A stretch of DNA of 64,000 nucleotides from Anomaloglossus baeobatrachus (lineage: Eukaryota; Chordata; Amphibia; Anura; Aromobatidae). Shown piece after piece: positions 11,559 through 23,782 of this stretch. The stretch covers positions 110,220,744 to 110,284,743 of the forward strand of contig NC_134357.1 in NCBI RefSeq assembly GCF_048569485.1. Reading direction: 5' to 3'. The translations under genes were made by a program, and so were the position numbers. The notes under the pieces were generated by a model that did not search any database, was not told where the DNA came from, and worked only from the letters and a program-made list of their open reading frames with translations. The number at the start of each line of letters is the position of its first letter. Within the stretch, counting starts at the first letter, position 1.

Positions 11559-12659
11559 CTACAGGTGGGCAACCGCCGCCTGAAGGACTCGTCTACCTAG
11601 GCTGGCATCCGCCGAAGCATAGGTATGCACCTGATAGTGCTTCGTGAAAGTGTGCAGGCTCGACCAGGTAGCCGCCTGACACACCTGCTGAGCCGTAGCC
11701 TGGTGCCTCAAAGCCCAGGACGCGCCCACGGCTCTGGTAGAATGGGCCTTCAGCCCTGAGGGAACCGGAAGCCCAGCAGAACGGTAGGCTTTGATAATTG
11801 GCTCCTTGATCCACCGAGCCAGGGTTGATTTGGAAGCCTGTGACCCTTTACGCTGGCCAGCGACAAGGACAAAGAGTGCATCCGAGCGGCGCAGGGGCGC
11901 CGTACGAGAAATGTAGAGTCTGAGTGCTCTCACCCAATCTAACAAGTGCCAATCCTTTTCACATTGGTGAACTGGATGAGGATAAAAAGAAGGTAAGGAG
12001 ATATCCTGATTAAGATGAAAGGAGGATACCACCTTAGGGAGAAAATCCGGAACCGGACGTAGAACCACCTTGTCCTGGTGAAACACCAGGAAAGGGGCTT
12101 TGCACGACAATGCTGCTAGCTCAGACACTCTCCGAAGAGAAGTGACTGCTACTAGAAAAACCACTTTCTGCGAAAGTCGTGAGAGGGAAATATCTCTCAT
12201 TGGCTCGAATGGTGGTTTCTGAAGAACCATCAGAACCCTGTTTAGATCCCAGGGTTCTAACGGCCGCTTGTAAGGAGGAACGATGTGACAAACCCCCTGC
12301 AGGAACGTGCGTACCCGTGGAAGCCTGGCTAGGCGCTTCTGGAAAAACACAGAGAGCGCTGAGACTTGTCCCTTAAGGGAGCCGAGCGACAAACCCTTTT
12401 CCAGTCCAGATTGAAGGAAGGACAGAAAAGTGGTCAAGTCAAAAGGCCAGGGAGAAAAACCCTGAGCAGAGCACCACGACAGGAAAATTTTCCACGTCCT
12501 GTGGTAGATCTTGGCGGACGTTGGTTTCCTAGCCTGTCTCATAGTGGCAATGACGTCTTGAGATAACCCAGAAGACGCTAGGGTCCAGGACTCAATAGCC
12601 ACACAGTCAGGTTGAGGGCCGCAGAATTCAGATGGAAAAAACGGCCCTCGAGATAGCAA
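11559..12659 (-). pseudogene. DIRS tyrosine recombinase region
   Basis: This 366-codon frame shows a phage-integrase-like layout: an N-terminal SAM-like core-binding part (ARKPTSAKIYHRTWKIFLSWC), a central TSLRRVSELAAL segment carrying the first catalytic Arg, and the C-terminal AHSTRAVGASWAL segment with the HxxR-type box, followed by a late HYQVHTY Tyr. DIRS recombinases insert the circular or linear cDNA copy without leaving a target duplication. It is treated as part of a fossil element. Confidence 0.82.
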
Positions 12660-14267
12660 GTCTGTTCGGTCTGGTAGTGTCCACGGTTGGCCGACCGTGA
12701 GATGCCACAGATCCGGGTATCACGACCTCCTTGGCCAGCCTGGAGCGACGAGGATGGCGCGGCGGCAGTCGGTCCTGATCTTGCGTAACACTCTGGGCAA
12801 CAGTGCCAGCGGAGGAAACACATAAGGGAGCTGAAACTGCGACCATCCTGAACTAAGGCGTCTGCCGCCAGAGCTCTGGGATCTTGAGACCGTGCCATGA
12901 ACATTGGTACCTTGTTGTTGTGCCGGGACGCCATGAGGTCGACGTCCGGCACCCCCCAGCAGCAACGGATCTCCTGAAACACGTCCGTGTGAAGGGACCA
13001 TTCCCCTGCGTCCATGCCCTGGCAACTGAGATAATCTGCTTCCCAGTTTTCCACGCCTGGGATGTGAACTGCGGATATGGTGGATGCCGTGGCTTCCACC
13101 CACATCAAAATCCGCCGGACTTCCTGGAAGGCTTGCCGGCTGCGTGTGCCGCCTTGGTGGTTGATGTATGCCACCGCTGTGGAAATGTCCGACTGAATTC
13201 GGATCTGCTTGCCCTCCAGCCACTGCTGGAACGCTTTCTGGGCAAGATACACTGCCCGTATTTCCAGAACATTGATCTGAAGCGAGGACTCTTGCTGGGT
13301 CCACGTACCCTGAGCCCTGTGGTGGGGAAAAAACCGCTCCCCACCCTGACAGACTCGCGTCCATCGTGACTACTTCCCAGGATGGGGGTAGGAAGGATTT
13401 CCCCTTCGATAACGAAGTGGGAAGAAGCCACCACCGAAGGGAAGCTTTGGTCGCCTGAGAGAGGGAGACGGTCCTGTCGAGGGACGTCGGCTTCCTGTCC
13501 CATTTGCGTAGGATGTCCCATTGAAGGGGACGCAGGTGAAACTGCGCGAAAGGGACTGCCTCCATTGCTGCCACCATCTTCCCCAGGAAGTGCATGAGGC
13601 GCCTCAAGGGGTGTGACTGGCCTTGAAGGAGAGATTGTACCCCTTTCTGTAGTGCCTACTGCTTGAACAGCGGAAGCTTCACTATCGCTGAGAGGGTATG
13701 AAACTCCATGCCAAGATATGTCAGCGATTGGGCCGGTGTCAGATTTGACTTTGGAAAATTGATGATCCACCCGACACCCTGGAGAGTCTCCAGGGAAGCG
13801 TCGAGGATGCGTTGGCATGCCTCTTGAGAGGGTGCCTTGATCAGCATCCAAGTACGGGATCACCGAGTGACCCTGCGAGTGTAGGAGCGCTACTACAGTA
13901 GCCATAACCTTGGTAAAAACCCGTGGGGCTGTTGCCAGGCCGAACGGCAGTGCCACGAATTGCAGGTGTTCGTTTCCTATGTCGAAGCGCAAGAAGCGCT
14001 GGGCTCTGGAGCAATCGGTACGTGGAGATAAGCATCTTTGATATCGATCGATGCAAGGAAATCTCCTTGGTACATTGAGGCGATGACGGAGCGGAGGGAT
14101 TCCATCCTGAACCGTCTGGTTTTACATGTTTGTTGAGCAGTTTCAGGTCCAGGACCGGGCGGAAAGACCCGTCCTCCTTTGGGACCACAAACAAGATGGA
14201 GTAAAAACCGTGGCTCAGTTGCTGAAGAGGAACCGGGATCACCACTCCTTCTGCCTTCAGAGTGCAC
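12578..14267 (-). pseudogene. DIRS reverse transcriptase and RNase H region
   Basis: Segments typical of the family are present: HLQFVALPFGLATAPRVFTKV with VIPYLDA (palm region), SIDIKDAYLHVPI (first catalytic Asp region) and, nearer the recombinase, QIRIQSDISTAVAYINHQGG plus AVHIPGVENWEAD (RNase H). Their order on the minus strand is reverse transcriptase then RNase H. The region lies in several reading frames and is treated as a fossil. Confidence 0.8.
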
Positions 14268-15682
14268 AGCGCCTGCAGAAGAGCCTCGGCTCGCTAGGGA
14301 GGCGGGAATGACCTGAAGAATCGAGTCGGGGGACGAGAGGTGAACTCAATCTTGTAACCGTGAGACAGAATGTCTCTCACCCAGCGGTCTTTTATTTGTG
14401 GCAGCCAGGTGTCGCAAAAGCGGGAGAGCCTGCCACCGACCGAGGATGCTACTAGAGGAGGTCGAAGTCATGAGGAAGCCGCTTTGTTAGCGGCGCCTCC
14501 GGTGGCCTTTTAAGGACGTGACTTAGACCGCCATGCATCAGAGTTCCTTTGTTCTTTCTGAGACCTTTTGGACGAGGAGAATTGGGACCTGCCCCGCCCT
14601 GAAAGGACCGAAACCTCGACTGCCCTCTCCTCTTGTGTGGGCGCCATGCTATTGTTTTCCCTGAGTAACACACTAGGGTATATAGCCAGAATGAACTGTG
14701 CTCATACAGTGTAAAATATATACTATAAACAATGTATCAATACACTACAGCACCATGGGGCTAGCACCACAGGTGCTGCTTACCATCCGCCTAAAGCGGT
14801 TATGAGGCCACCAGAGACCGTGTCTGGGTCTCCCAGGGTTAATCCCTCTCTGCAGCGTCGGAGGAGCTGACAGGAATGGCTGCGGCGTCCTGACGAGAGG
14901 AGGGAGCCGTGGGCGTGGCCGAGGTGCTCACACTGTGCACAGTGAGGGGGGTGGAGTATGGAAATCATACTCCAGCCCTCAGTGCTGCTCGTTCCGTGCA
15001 GCGTCCCGCCCTTCCCCTGCCTGTCAGGGCTGAGGGCGGGAGAAAGGGAAACTAGGCCGCAAGCAAGCCGGGGACTCGAGTATATGCGTGGCCGCCGTAA
15101 AAGCGCGGCCGACGCCGAAGTCCCCGGCGAACTACAAGTCCCAGCCGCGCCGCAGTTTCCCATGGCAGCGGCGGTTAGCGCGGTAGCCCCTACATATAAA
15201 CACACTCAGCGACGCTGAGTGTGTAATGGCACAGTTTAACCCGGTCAGCGCCGCGGTCCCCGGTGCACTAGCACACCCAGCAAAGCTGAGGTGTTGCCGT
15301 GCGCGGTCCCCACAGGGATACAGAGTACCTTCACGTAGCAGGGCCATGTCCCTGAACTGTACCCGGCTCCTATCCAGCAGGCTCCACAGGAGTTGTGGAT
15401 GAAGCACGGTCTCAGTGCCTGGAGACCGATAGGATCCCACTTCACCCAGAGCCCTGAGGGGGATGGGGAAGGAAAGCAGCATGTGGGCTCCAGCCTCTGT
15501 ACCCGCAATGGATACCTCAACCTTAACAACACCGCCGACAAGAGTGGGGTGAGAAGGGAGCATGCTGGGGGCCCTATATGGGCCCACTTTTCTTCCAACC
15601 GACATAGTCAGCAGCTGCTGCTGACTAATCTGTGGAGCTGTGCTGTGCGTGTCTGACCTCCTTCGCACAAAGCAAAAAACTG

Positions 15683-15812
15683 GGGAGCCCGTGGGAGCAC
15701 GGGGGTGTATAGGCAGAAGGGGAGGGGCTTAACACTTTTGAGTGTAATACTTTGTGCGGCCTCCGGAGGCATAGCCTATACACCCAATTGTCTGGGTCTC
15801 CCAATAGAGCGA
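15683..15812. repeat. Right inverted terminal repeat of DIRS element
   Basis: Reverse complement of 11131-11260. It ends in caattgtctgggtctcccaa followed by tagagcgacaaagaaa. Confidence 0.9.
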
Positions 15813-15934
15813 CAAAGAAAGATGCTTTTTTTCAGCATTCTCTATCCTGTATGCCCATATTAACAGTTTAAAAAGGTCAAAGTGGTGACAGATTTCCTTT
15901 AATGATGTTGGTTACAGTACTGCACTGAAAGATT

Positions 15935-16722
15935 ATACAATAGGATAAAGAGTTGCACACTAGTCACAATGTATAGGGGAATGTATAGGGGAATAATGAA
16001 AAGCAGAACTGCTATGAGAATACTAGAATGAAAAATACAATGAACTATCTGCAAAAATGAAAAACATGAAAATGGAATATGCATAACTGCTATGAATAAT
16101 AGGAATATAAGAGATGTTTAGCCATTGTATTGATCAATGCAAAAGAGCCCCAAAACCAAACGCCAAGGTAATGGTCCCTAACCTATGTGTAACCTCACCT
16201 GCAGTTAAAAACTTGCTCTGAATGGGAAGCAAAGGACCAAGCTATATATGTGCAACTCTTTATCCTATTGTATAGTTATATGTTTTTTGAGTCTTGCATC
16301 TTGTTCACAACATTGGAGTTCCAGACATATACTCTTTAATTAGTATGCACATTCTGTCTGAGAACCCTGCCCCACCCAAGCTATATATGTGTCTTATTTC
16401 ACATATATAGCTTTTTCCTTTGCTTCCCATACAGAGCAAGTTTTTTTAACTGCAGATGAGGTTACACATAGGTTAGGGACCCCAAAAATAGAGATTACCT
16501 TGGCGTGGTTTTGGGGCTCTTTTGCATTGATCAATGCAATAGCTAAACATCTCTTATATTCCTATTATTCATAGCAGTTATGCATATTCCATTTTCATGT
16601 TTTTCATTTTTGCAGATAGTTCATTGTATTTTTTATTCTAGTATTCCCATAGGAGTTCTGCTTTTCATTATTCCCCTATACATTATGACTAGTGTGCAAC
16701 TCTTTATCCTATTGTATAGTTA
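15935..16722. repeat. Large inverted repeat of a ~300-bp dispersed family
   Basis: The left arm (15935-16240) contains gaatatgcataactgctatg and attgatcaatgcaaaagagc. The right arm (about 16405-16722) is its reverse complement (catagcagttatgcatattc, gctcttttgcattgatcaat). The outer edges tatacaataggataaagagt and actctttatcctattgtata also pair. A related but diverged family forms the cluster at 42495-43869. Confidence 0.85.
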
Positions 16723-16794
16723 TATGTTTTTTGAGTCTTGCACTTAAAGATTATGTTATGGAAAAAAACCAGCCGGTCTGTTATAGTCATTCTC

Positions 16795-17387
16795 AGGCGG
16801 GCTTTGCACGTTGCGACATCGCAAGCCGATGCTGCTATGTCGCACGCGATAGTCCCCACCCCAGTCGCAGGTACAATATCTTGTGAAAGCTGGCGTAGCG
16901 AAAATTATCCCTACGCCGGCTTCACATGCACTCACCTGCCCTGCGACCGTCGCTCTGGCCGGCGACCCGCCTCCTTATTAAGGGGGCGGGTCGTGCGGCG
17001 TCACTGCGACGTCACATGGCAGGCGGCCAATAGGAGCAGAGGGGCGGAGATGAGCGGGATGTAAACATCCCGCCCACCTCCTTCCTTCCGCATATCCTAT
17101 GGAAGCCGCGGTGACGCCGGTAGGAGATGTTCCTCGCTCCTGCGGCTTCACACACAGCGATGTGTGCTGCCGCAGGAGCGAGGAACAACATCGGACCGTC
17201 GCGTCAGCGTAATTATGGATTCCGCCGACGCTGCACCGATGATACGATTACGACGCCTTTGCGCTCATTAATCGTATCATCTAGGCTTTACACACTGCGA
17301 TGTCGCATGCGATGTCGTATGTGCGTCACTTTCAATTTGACCCCACCGACATCGCACCTGCGATGTCGTAGTGTGCAAAGCCCGCCT
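16795..17387. mobile_element. MITE, family A copy 1
   Basis: The ends are inverted: AGGCGGGCTTTGCAC at the left and GTGCAAAGCCCGCCT at the right. Inner tgcgacatcgca-like motifs repeat in both orientations. It shares a GC-rich core (ccaataggagcagaggggcg, then gggatgtaaacatcccgccc) with copies at 18931-19410 and 53773-54335. It has no coding capacity. Target duplication was not resolved. Confidence 0.8.
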
Positions 17388-17954
17388 TAGAAATCAGGAT
17401 GCATCAAGGAAACTGCATAGGTATGGAGCAAAAATGCAATATTCAATGAAGATTTGTATTGCTTTGGTGCCAACAGCTGCAAAACAGTGGCAATAAAAAG
17501 CAGCAGAAAAAAGCAGCATTTACACTGTGTGAGCACGGCCTTACGGACACATTTTGCAAAATGGAACTTAAAAAAACTAGTTCTCATCTTGCACAAAAAA
17601 GCAAGAGCTCATATAGTGAAGTGTACATAAAAAGGAAAAGGTTTGACTTGTCTCTCACTTCTGTAAAAGTTCAAAGGTATGAATAAAATCAATCTTGGTA
17701 CCATGCTTCCTAGTGGATTTAAAAGCTATGTTGTATTTCAGAGTTTCACACGTATGTAGGATTGATAAGCTCCAATAGATGGCAGTATGATATCAAATAA
17801 ATGCAGTTTTAAATACAAAATTGTATTAAAAAAAGGAAAATCTGCAGCTTCGGGTTGCCAGCAGCTCCTTTGTCATCTGGAGCACGGTGGGCCCCGACTG
17901 GTGATTGGGATATTTACCACCTTATCCTGATCTGCCAGTTACCCCATAACACCC
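17388..17954. other. No gene recognised
   Basis: AT-rich, unique-looking sequence without domain-bearing frames. Confidence 0.6.
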
Positions 17955-18485
17955 CCATAACTCCTCTTTGGTCAGACCTCATCTGGAATATTGTGTCTAG
18001 TTCTGGGCACCACATTTTAAAAAAGACATCAATAAACTGGAGCAAGTTCAGAGAAGAGTGACCAGAATGGTGACTGGTCTGCAAACCATATCCTATGAAG
18101 AACAGTTACAGGATTTAGGATTGTTTAGCTTGCAAAAAAGAAGACTGAGAGGAGACTTAATAGCTGTCTACAAATACCTTAAAGGCTGTCACACTGTAGA
18201 GGGATCAGTTTTATTCTCATTTTCACAAGGAAAGATTAGATGTAATGGGATGAAACTGATGGGGAGGAGACACAGATTAGATATTAGAAAAAAAATTTGA
18301 CAGTGAGGGTGATCAACGAGTGGAACAGGTTGCCACAAGAGGTAGTGAGTTCTCTTTCAATGGAAGTCTTTAAAAAGAGGTTGGATGGACATCTGTCTGG
18401 GATGATTTAGTGAATCCTGCTTTGATCAGGGGGTTGGACTAGATGAACCAGGAAGTCCATTCCAACTCTATCATTCTCTGTTTCT
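17955..18485 (+). mobile_element. CR1-type LINE, 5'-truncated 3' end
   Basis: Translation of the plus strand gives the hallmark CR1 reverse-transcriptase C-terminus: a [20 protein letters not shown]-like segment, then ATRMVTGLQTISYEEQLQDL and FSLQKRRLRGDLIAVYKYLK. The downstream nucleotides ttggactagatgaacc and ccaactctatcattctctgt correspond to the conserved CR1 3' end with its degenerate octamer-like tail. The coding part is spread over at least two phases (shift near 18060, another near 18300), so it is dead. Confidence 0.88.
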
Positions 18486-18930
18486 ATGATGGTCTCATCT
18501 ATCCACAAGATTCTTTTCCAGAAGGATTTTGGCTTACTCATATACATGTTGGCAAACTGCAGTCTGTCATTTTTATGTCTCTGTGTCAGCAAAGAGGTCC
18601 TGGGTCTCCTCCCATAGTGTTTCAAATATCGAGAGATAGTTTGGGCTGACACATTAATGCTCTCTGAGCCTGCAGGACAGATTGAATTTCTTTGGAATTT
18701 AAATGAAGCTGCTTATCTACCATTCGTACTATCCTGTGTTGCAACCTTTCATCAATTTTTTTCTTGATTATGTTATCCAATGTGGACAAAGGAACATCAA
18801 GATCTCTGGAGATGGACTTGTAACCTTGAGATTGTTGATATTTTTCAACAATTTTGGTTCTCAAGTCCTCAGACAAATTTCTTTTCCTCTTTCTGATCTC
18901 TATGCTTAGTGTGGCATACACAGAAAGACT
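18486..18930 (-). pseudogene. Tc1-like transposase relic
   Basis: Minus-strand frames give NLSEDLRTKIVEKYQQSQGY, then KSISRDLDVPLSTLDNIIKK (paired helix-turn-helix DNA-binding region). A second frame gives TISRYLKHYGRRPRTSLLTQ, and then FWKRILWIDET with the first catalytic Asp of the DDE domain. This is the N-terminal half of a Tc1 transposase. The rest is missing: its left side abuts the CR1 tail and its right side abuts a MITE. Confidence 0.85.
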
Positions 18931-19410
18931 AAAGGCCGCTTTACACACTGCGACATCGCTCAAGCGATTTCGTTGGGGTCACGGAATTTTTGACGCACAT
19001 CCAGTCGCTTTAGCGATGCCTTTGCGTGTGACACCTATGAGCGATTTTGAATCGTCACAAAAACGGTCAAAATCGCTCATCGGTGACATGCCCCCCTATT
19101 CTCGAATATTGCTGCTGCTCGGTGTACGAAGTAGTTTGTCGCTCCTACGGCAGCACACATCGCTATGTGTGATACCACAGGAACGAGGAACTTCACCTTA
19201 CCTGCGGCCGGCCGCAATGAGGAAGGAAGAAGGTGGGCGGGATGTTACGTCCCGCTCATTTCCGCCCCTCCGCTTCTGTTGGGCGGCGGTTCGGTGACGC
19301 TGCTGTGATGTCGCTGTGACACTGAACAAAACACCCCCTTAGAAAGGAGGAGGTTCGCCGGTCACAGCGACGTCGCAGAGCAGGTATGTGTGTGTGACCC
19401 TGCCGTAGTG
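18931..19410. mobile_element. MITE, family A copy 2
   Basis: It begins AAAGGCCGCTTTACACACTG followed by cgacatcgc. It carries the family core in reverse orientation (gtgggcgggatgttacgtcc, then cgctcatttccgcccctccg). The right terminus is diverged or truncated near 19400-19410. Confidence 0.7.
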
Positions 19411-20935
19411 ATAATGTTCTTTTTATGCTGTTTTTATAGTACTGGAAAGAATTGATATCTGGCCAGGAGAATACTAAGGCATGGGACTTCAGTTTCTGCA
19501 TCATCAGGGTTAATTCGGAGGTTGGGAATAGCTTACGGTCCCCTAGCATGAGGGGACATTGTGACAGGTAAAATATGAAATGCAATAAAAACAATTAAAT
19601 AGCTGTTTCTTAAATATTTCAGTCAAACATTTTTATTTAAGTGTAAATTTCAAAAATACATAGAAATATGATGGTAAAGAAGCACAAGATGTTCTTAACA
19701 GTAATATAAAACATTGCACAACTTGTGAAACCATATAAAAAAATTGGACAATAAGTAAGTAATTAAGTAAAAGTTAAGTAAATGTTCCAAAATTAACAAG
19801 CAAACCTACTAAAAAAAAGTAACAAAGGGTTGCAGGGCATTGCATTTAAGAGCAAAAAGCCAGCACTACGTTCCTTAAAATCTGGAGCTTTAGTATAACC
19901 ATAAACACTGTATAATCTCTGATGCAATGCATCTATTTAAAAAAAAATATTATACATGATGATTACAAAAGCATTAAAATTGTGTTTCTCACCAGCATGA
20001 ATATGGATGTGACTGTGGAAACAATGGTGGAATGACATTTTTCATGTTTTAAATAATTCTATAAAATTCATAAACTGAAAGCTAGATACTTATACAGATT
20101 TCGTTCCTAATATGGACCCTGTGAGTTACCAAACAGATTTAACTGTATTCAGAAATTTATTAGGTTTTTTTTTTATCTTTATACCATCACTGGACTGAAT
20201 TTTGGCTTTCAATTGATAACTAAATTTACATCAGTCCAAATTGACATTATAATAAATGACTGCTCTCTAGGGCACATACCACCGACAAAAATTGTTTTTT
20301 TTTTAGTTGATGTCCCCATTATACAGAAAATTGCATTTAATAATTCCACCTACAGGTTTTGCATGCTGTTATTTCCCTCATAGGTGGTAGAAACTAAAAA
20401 TTGGAGTAAATGAAAGCATATACAGTATATATATTGAACTTATTTAAGTACTACTATTTTGGCATAGACTAAGAGGTCCAGCAGCTGAGTGCAGGGAACA
20501 GCAGCCTCTCCCATCCACATCACAAGTATCAGGCCAAGTGGGAATTTTTTCTTTCTCAGCCAGTGTAGCGTATTATTTTCTTGTCTGTTCAGCTCACTGA
20601 CTGAGCAGGTTTCCAACTTGACTTTATATTTTATCTGGATAGCTTATCAAAAAATCATAGACAGGCAATACTTTTTACAGACACATTGTAAGTTATCAGA
20701 AGTCAAAATAATTTTTTATAAGTTTCTTCAGCTTAAAAAAAAATCACTGATGCCTTAATTTTTTTTACAGACAGGGCAACAAAATGTGCTATTTATACAA
20801 ACTGTCCTGGAATTTATGGATGGTTGGTACCCCAGTAACTGAGTGTTCCATGACATGTGGGGCTATAACACCTCTATGTACAGCACAGTAGCCCAGATTT
20901 TACTAACATGCTACTAAAACGCTATTGTAGTCTAG
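19411..20935. other. 3' flank and probable 3' UTR of the Toll-like receptor
   Basis: AT-rich, with no repeats recognised. On the minus strand, downstream of the receptor stop codon, AATAAA polyadenylation hexamers can be read at 20156-20161 and 19631-19636 (tttatt on the plus strand). Which one is used cannot be told. Confidence 0.5.
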
Positions 20936-23782
20936 CTATAGTGTAGTGTTACTAATAACTATTCTCAGTGTGGCCCAAAAGTGCTGCTGCCCATCTGCAT
21001 CTTTTGGCCACTTTAAGTAGGTTTTCTTGTCTAAGATCTTGGTGAGCTTATGGTAATGCTGAAGTTCTTCTCTAGGGATGTCATCCAGGAACACCAGGAT
21101 AAGGGAATCCTTACTCTCTGCTACAAGTCTGTAAGTTGCCATTCTTATCTCCAGGGAGCACCAGTTACTCTGGAGGTAACTACGCGTGATAACACAGATG
21201 GTCCACCGGCTGCTAGATATACTGTCCACAATGTTCTCTACAATGTCTCTGCCGATCTCAAAGTCTCGGTTATGGATACACGCTTTAAAGAAAGGAGGAC
21301 CGTTCTGCTCCAAGTTAGGGAGAAGCTGCTCTGTTACCCATTGTTCATCGTGGGCATTATATGATACAAATACATCGTAATCATAGTGGTCCCTTTTTTT
21401 GTGCCTATTATTCAGCCAACATTTGATTGTATAAAACATGTACAGTATATACCACCAGATACTTTCATATAAGATAGAAATAAACATAATTATCAAGGTA
21501 CTGACAAGTGTAACTAAGAATAAAATGAAACCTAGCTCAGTATTGCAGTTCTGTTCTAAGAAGGAGATTAAGTAGGAATACTGTTCTTGAGTATTAACAA
21601 AACAATGTTGATTATAAAAGTCAAGGAAAAAAGCTTGTGTTTCATATTTTACCCACTGATCCAGCCATGAAAACTCACAGTTGCAAAAAAAACTTGTACC
21701 TGGAAGAAAAACATATTTTAGACTTGTCATATTAGCCAATACATTGTCTGGAAACCCGTAAATATTTTCATTTTCTATCATTAAAAATCTGACTGATTTT
21801 AAATCTCGGAACAACACATTAGAACCATAGTCCTTTATTCCTGAATTTACTAAATGCAAAATTTGTAGGTTTTTCAACCCCAGAAAGAGTTTTTTCACAT
21901 CTAATGCTGGGAAATCATCCAATTTATTAGAAATTTCAAAGTGAAAAAAAGAAAGTTTTGTTAAGTTTTGTAAATTAGAATGAAAGATGTCTGTGTTTGG
22001 TCCCGGACGTACTTCCGTGATCAAATAGATCTTCTCCAAATTTGTAAATTTTTCCAGTGCCGTTCCAAATTTTGCATTAAAACAGAGAAGAGCATAGATA
22101 TTTGTTAAATGCAATTCTTTTACTTTGTAAAATGGAAATTCATCACAATTATCTATTAACACGTGAGGAGATTCAATGCTCAAACTTTCAAAGTTACTAA
22201 AAATATTGAAATATTCAGATTGAATTGTCAGCATTGTGTCAAGTGTTTTCAGGGACATTTTTTTCAGTGACTCCATATTCTGTGACCATGACATTCTCAT
22301 GATCTCTGTATTTTTAAATGCAAGCGCAATCTCTTCAAGTTTTCTTAGATCCTTAAAGGCCAAGTCATTAACTTTTTCTAAGAAATTTTCATTTATGAGT
22401 AATTGTTTTAATGAAAATAGACTTGCAAATGTATATTCAGCTAAATTGTATACATAATTATTCTGTAGATGCAGAACTTCCAGAGTCTTCAAACCACGAA
22501 AGGAATATTTACTGATTGTCACAATCTTATTGTCATTCAGTGAAAGTGATTTCAGTTTTTCAAGGCATTTAAATCCATCTTCTGTTAGGGAAGGTAAGTA
22601 GTTAAATGACAAGTTAAGGTGAACAAGCTCCATGGAAATATTCTCAGAACAAATTTTAGTTGTGGTAATTATATTGTTTGACAAGTTTAGCTCCTTCAGG
22701 TTTTGTAAGTTCTTCATTTGAGATGCGGCCACACTTTTTATCAAGTTGCGTGATAAATCTAGAATGCGCAGTAAGTTGCAGGACCCATTGGATGTATGGA
22801 TATATGTAATGAAGTTTTTTGCCAGTTGGAGTTCTTGGATCTTAAAAAGTGATACATACATACAGATGTTGAAAATAGGAAATGCAGAATTGGAAAATGA
22901 AAATGAGTCGACTTCTTGGATCCCAGAATTTTTCAAAGCTGTTACAGCTGAATAATGTAGATCAAGTTTAAAAAAGGATAACTTTGGAAAATTACATAAC
23001 GAACTGTTTTGCAGTTTATTAATTTGTATTCCATCTATTTTCAAGTAGGTAACATTAAAGTGAATGAAACTGTTATTACCTGTTGGGTTTTCATTCACCA
23101 GACAGTCTGTTTCTTTGAGTTCTGTTAAATTGTAACTAATTAGAATTAATCTTTGCAGATTTTCTAGTTTAGGAAGATACCGCGTTACTGATGAAAAAGT
23201 TTCAATGCTGTTGTCATCCAGAATAAGATGTTTCAGTTGATGAAGATTGTCAAATATTGATTTGTTCAGTGATGAAAAGGGGAATCCTTTTAATTTAAGC
23301 TCTTGTAGCGTATAAAGTCCTTGTAAATCAAGTTCATTAATAGTTGACTGTGCATGATAGAGCCATAAAACAGAGAGTTTCTCAAGTCCCCAAAAGGCCA
23401 TTCGTGACATCGCAATATCGCCATATATAAAGATATAAATTTATTTTGTAAGATTGGAAAAACCTTGTGGCTTAATGGTGACATTAAATATCTCCAGAAA
23501 CAGCCAGTCTGAAGTCACAGGAACTTCTTCTAATTCTTCTATAGAAGTGTTATAGAACGTACAGACCGATGCAAGGATGAAGTTTCGTTGGTCAAATCCG
23601 GCAAAGCCAAAGTACTTTCTAGTACTGTAAGTATCAAAATATTCATGCTCTATAATGTCACAGTGCTTCTTTATCATACCAAGACATGAAGAATAAATAG
23701 ATATGAAGAAGGCTAAGCAAACCAGGCGGAGAATAGTATCCATGTCATCAGATCTCTTCATGAAGTAAAATGAGCTGAACAT
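20936..23782 (-). CDS. Toll-like receptor, TLR11 subfamily (TLR13/TLR22-like), one in-frame stop
   Basis: The single-exon frame is 948 codons long, the usual size for TLR13/21/22-type receptors, which sense microbial nucleic acids at endosomes or the cell surface and signal through MyD88 or TRIF. A signal peptide follows the first Met residues (MDTILRLVCLAFFISIYSSC). Many leucine-rich repeats follow (LRILDLSRNLIKS, LVHLNLSFNYLPSL, LKSLSLNDNKIVTI), then a CxC...C...C LRR cap, a membrane helix (about residues 750-772, LGFILFLVTLVSTLIIMF) and a TIR domain from about residue 800. The TIR domain has box 1 (YDYDVFVSYN), box 2 (RDFEIGRDI) and box 3 (FW). The Pro often found in the BB loop is Ile here. 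Codon 114 (23441-23443) is TAA; the frame is otherwise open on both sides and stays in phase. This could be a recent null allele, a polymorphism or a sequencing error. The first Met at 23782 or the one seven codons later could start; a start at 23410 would lose the signal peptide. No convincing splice sites remove the stop. Confidence 0.9.

Larger units (their letters stand above)
11085..15825 (-). mobile_element. DIRS-type tyrosine-recombinase retroelement fossil
   Basis: Inverted terminal repeats are visible at 11131-11260 and 15683-15812 (cctccggaggc, gtgggagcacggg and tctgggtctcccaat blocks). A second inverted copy of the left end lies at 11393-11456 against 11085-11146, matching the complementary end segments that DIRS elements use. 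On the minus strand the order is an N-terminal region, reverse transcriptase, RNase H, then a tyrosine recombinase, which is the DIRS layout. No target duplication is expected for the family. The element is nearly full length but broken in several places. Confidence 0.88.

Noticed and set aside
12884-13369. 161-codon plus-strand frame
   Set aside because: It is the antisense of the DIRS RNase H and reverse-transcriptase region.
23411-23500. Intron removing the in-frame stop of the Toll-like receptor
   Set aside because: No convincing donor and acceptor pair lies around the stop; the nearest AAG/GTTTTT donor has no acceptor that would keep the leucine-rich repeats intact.
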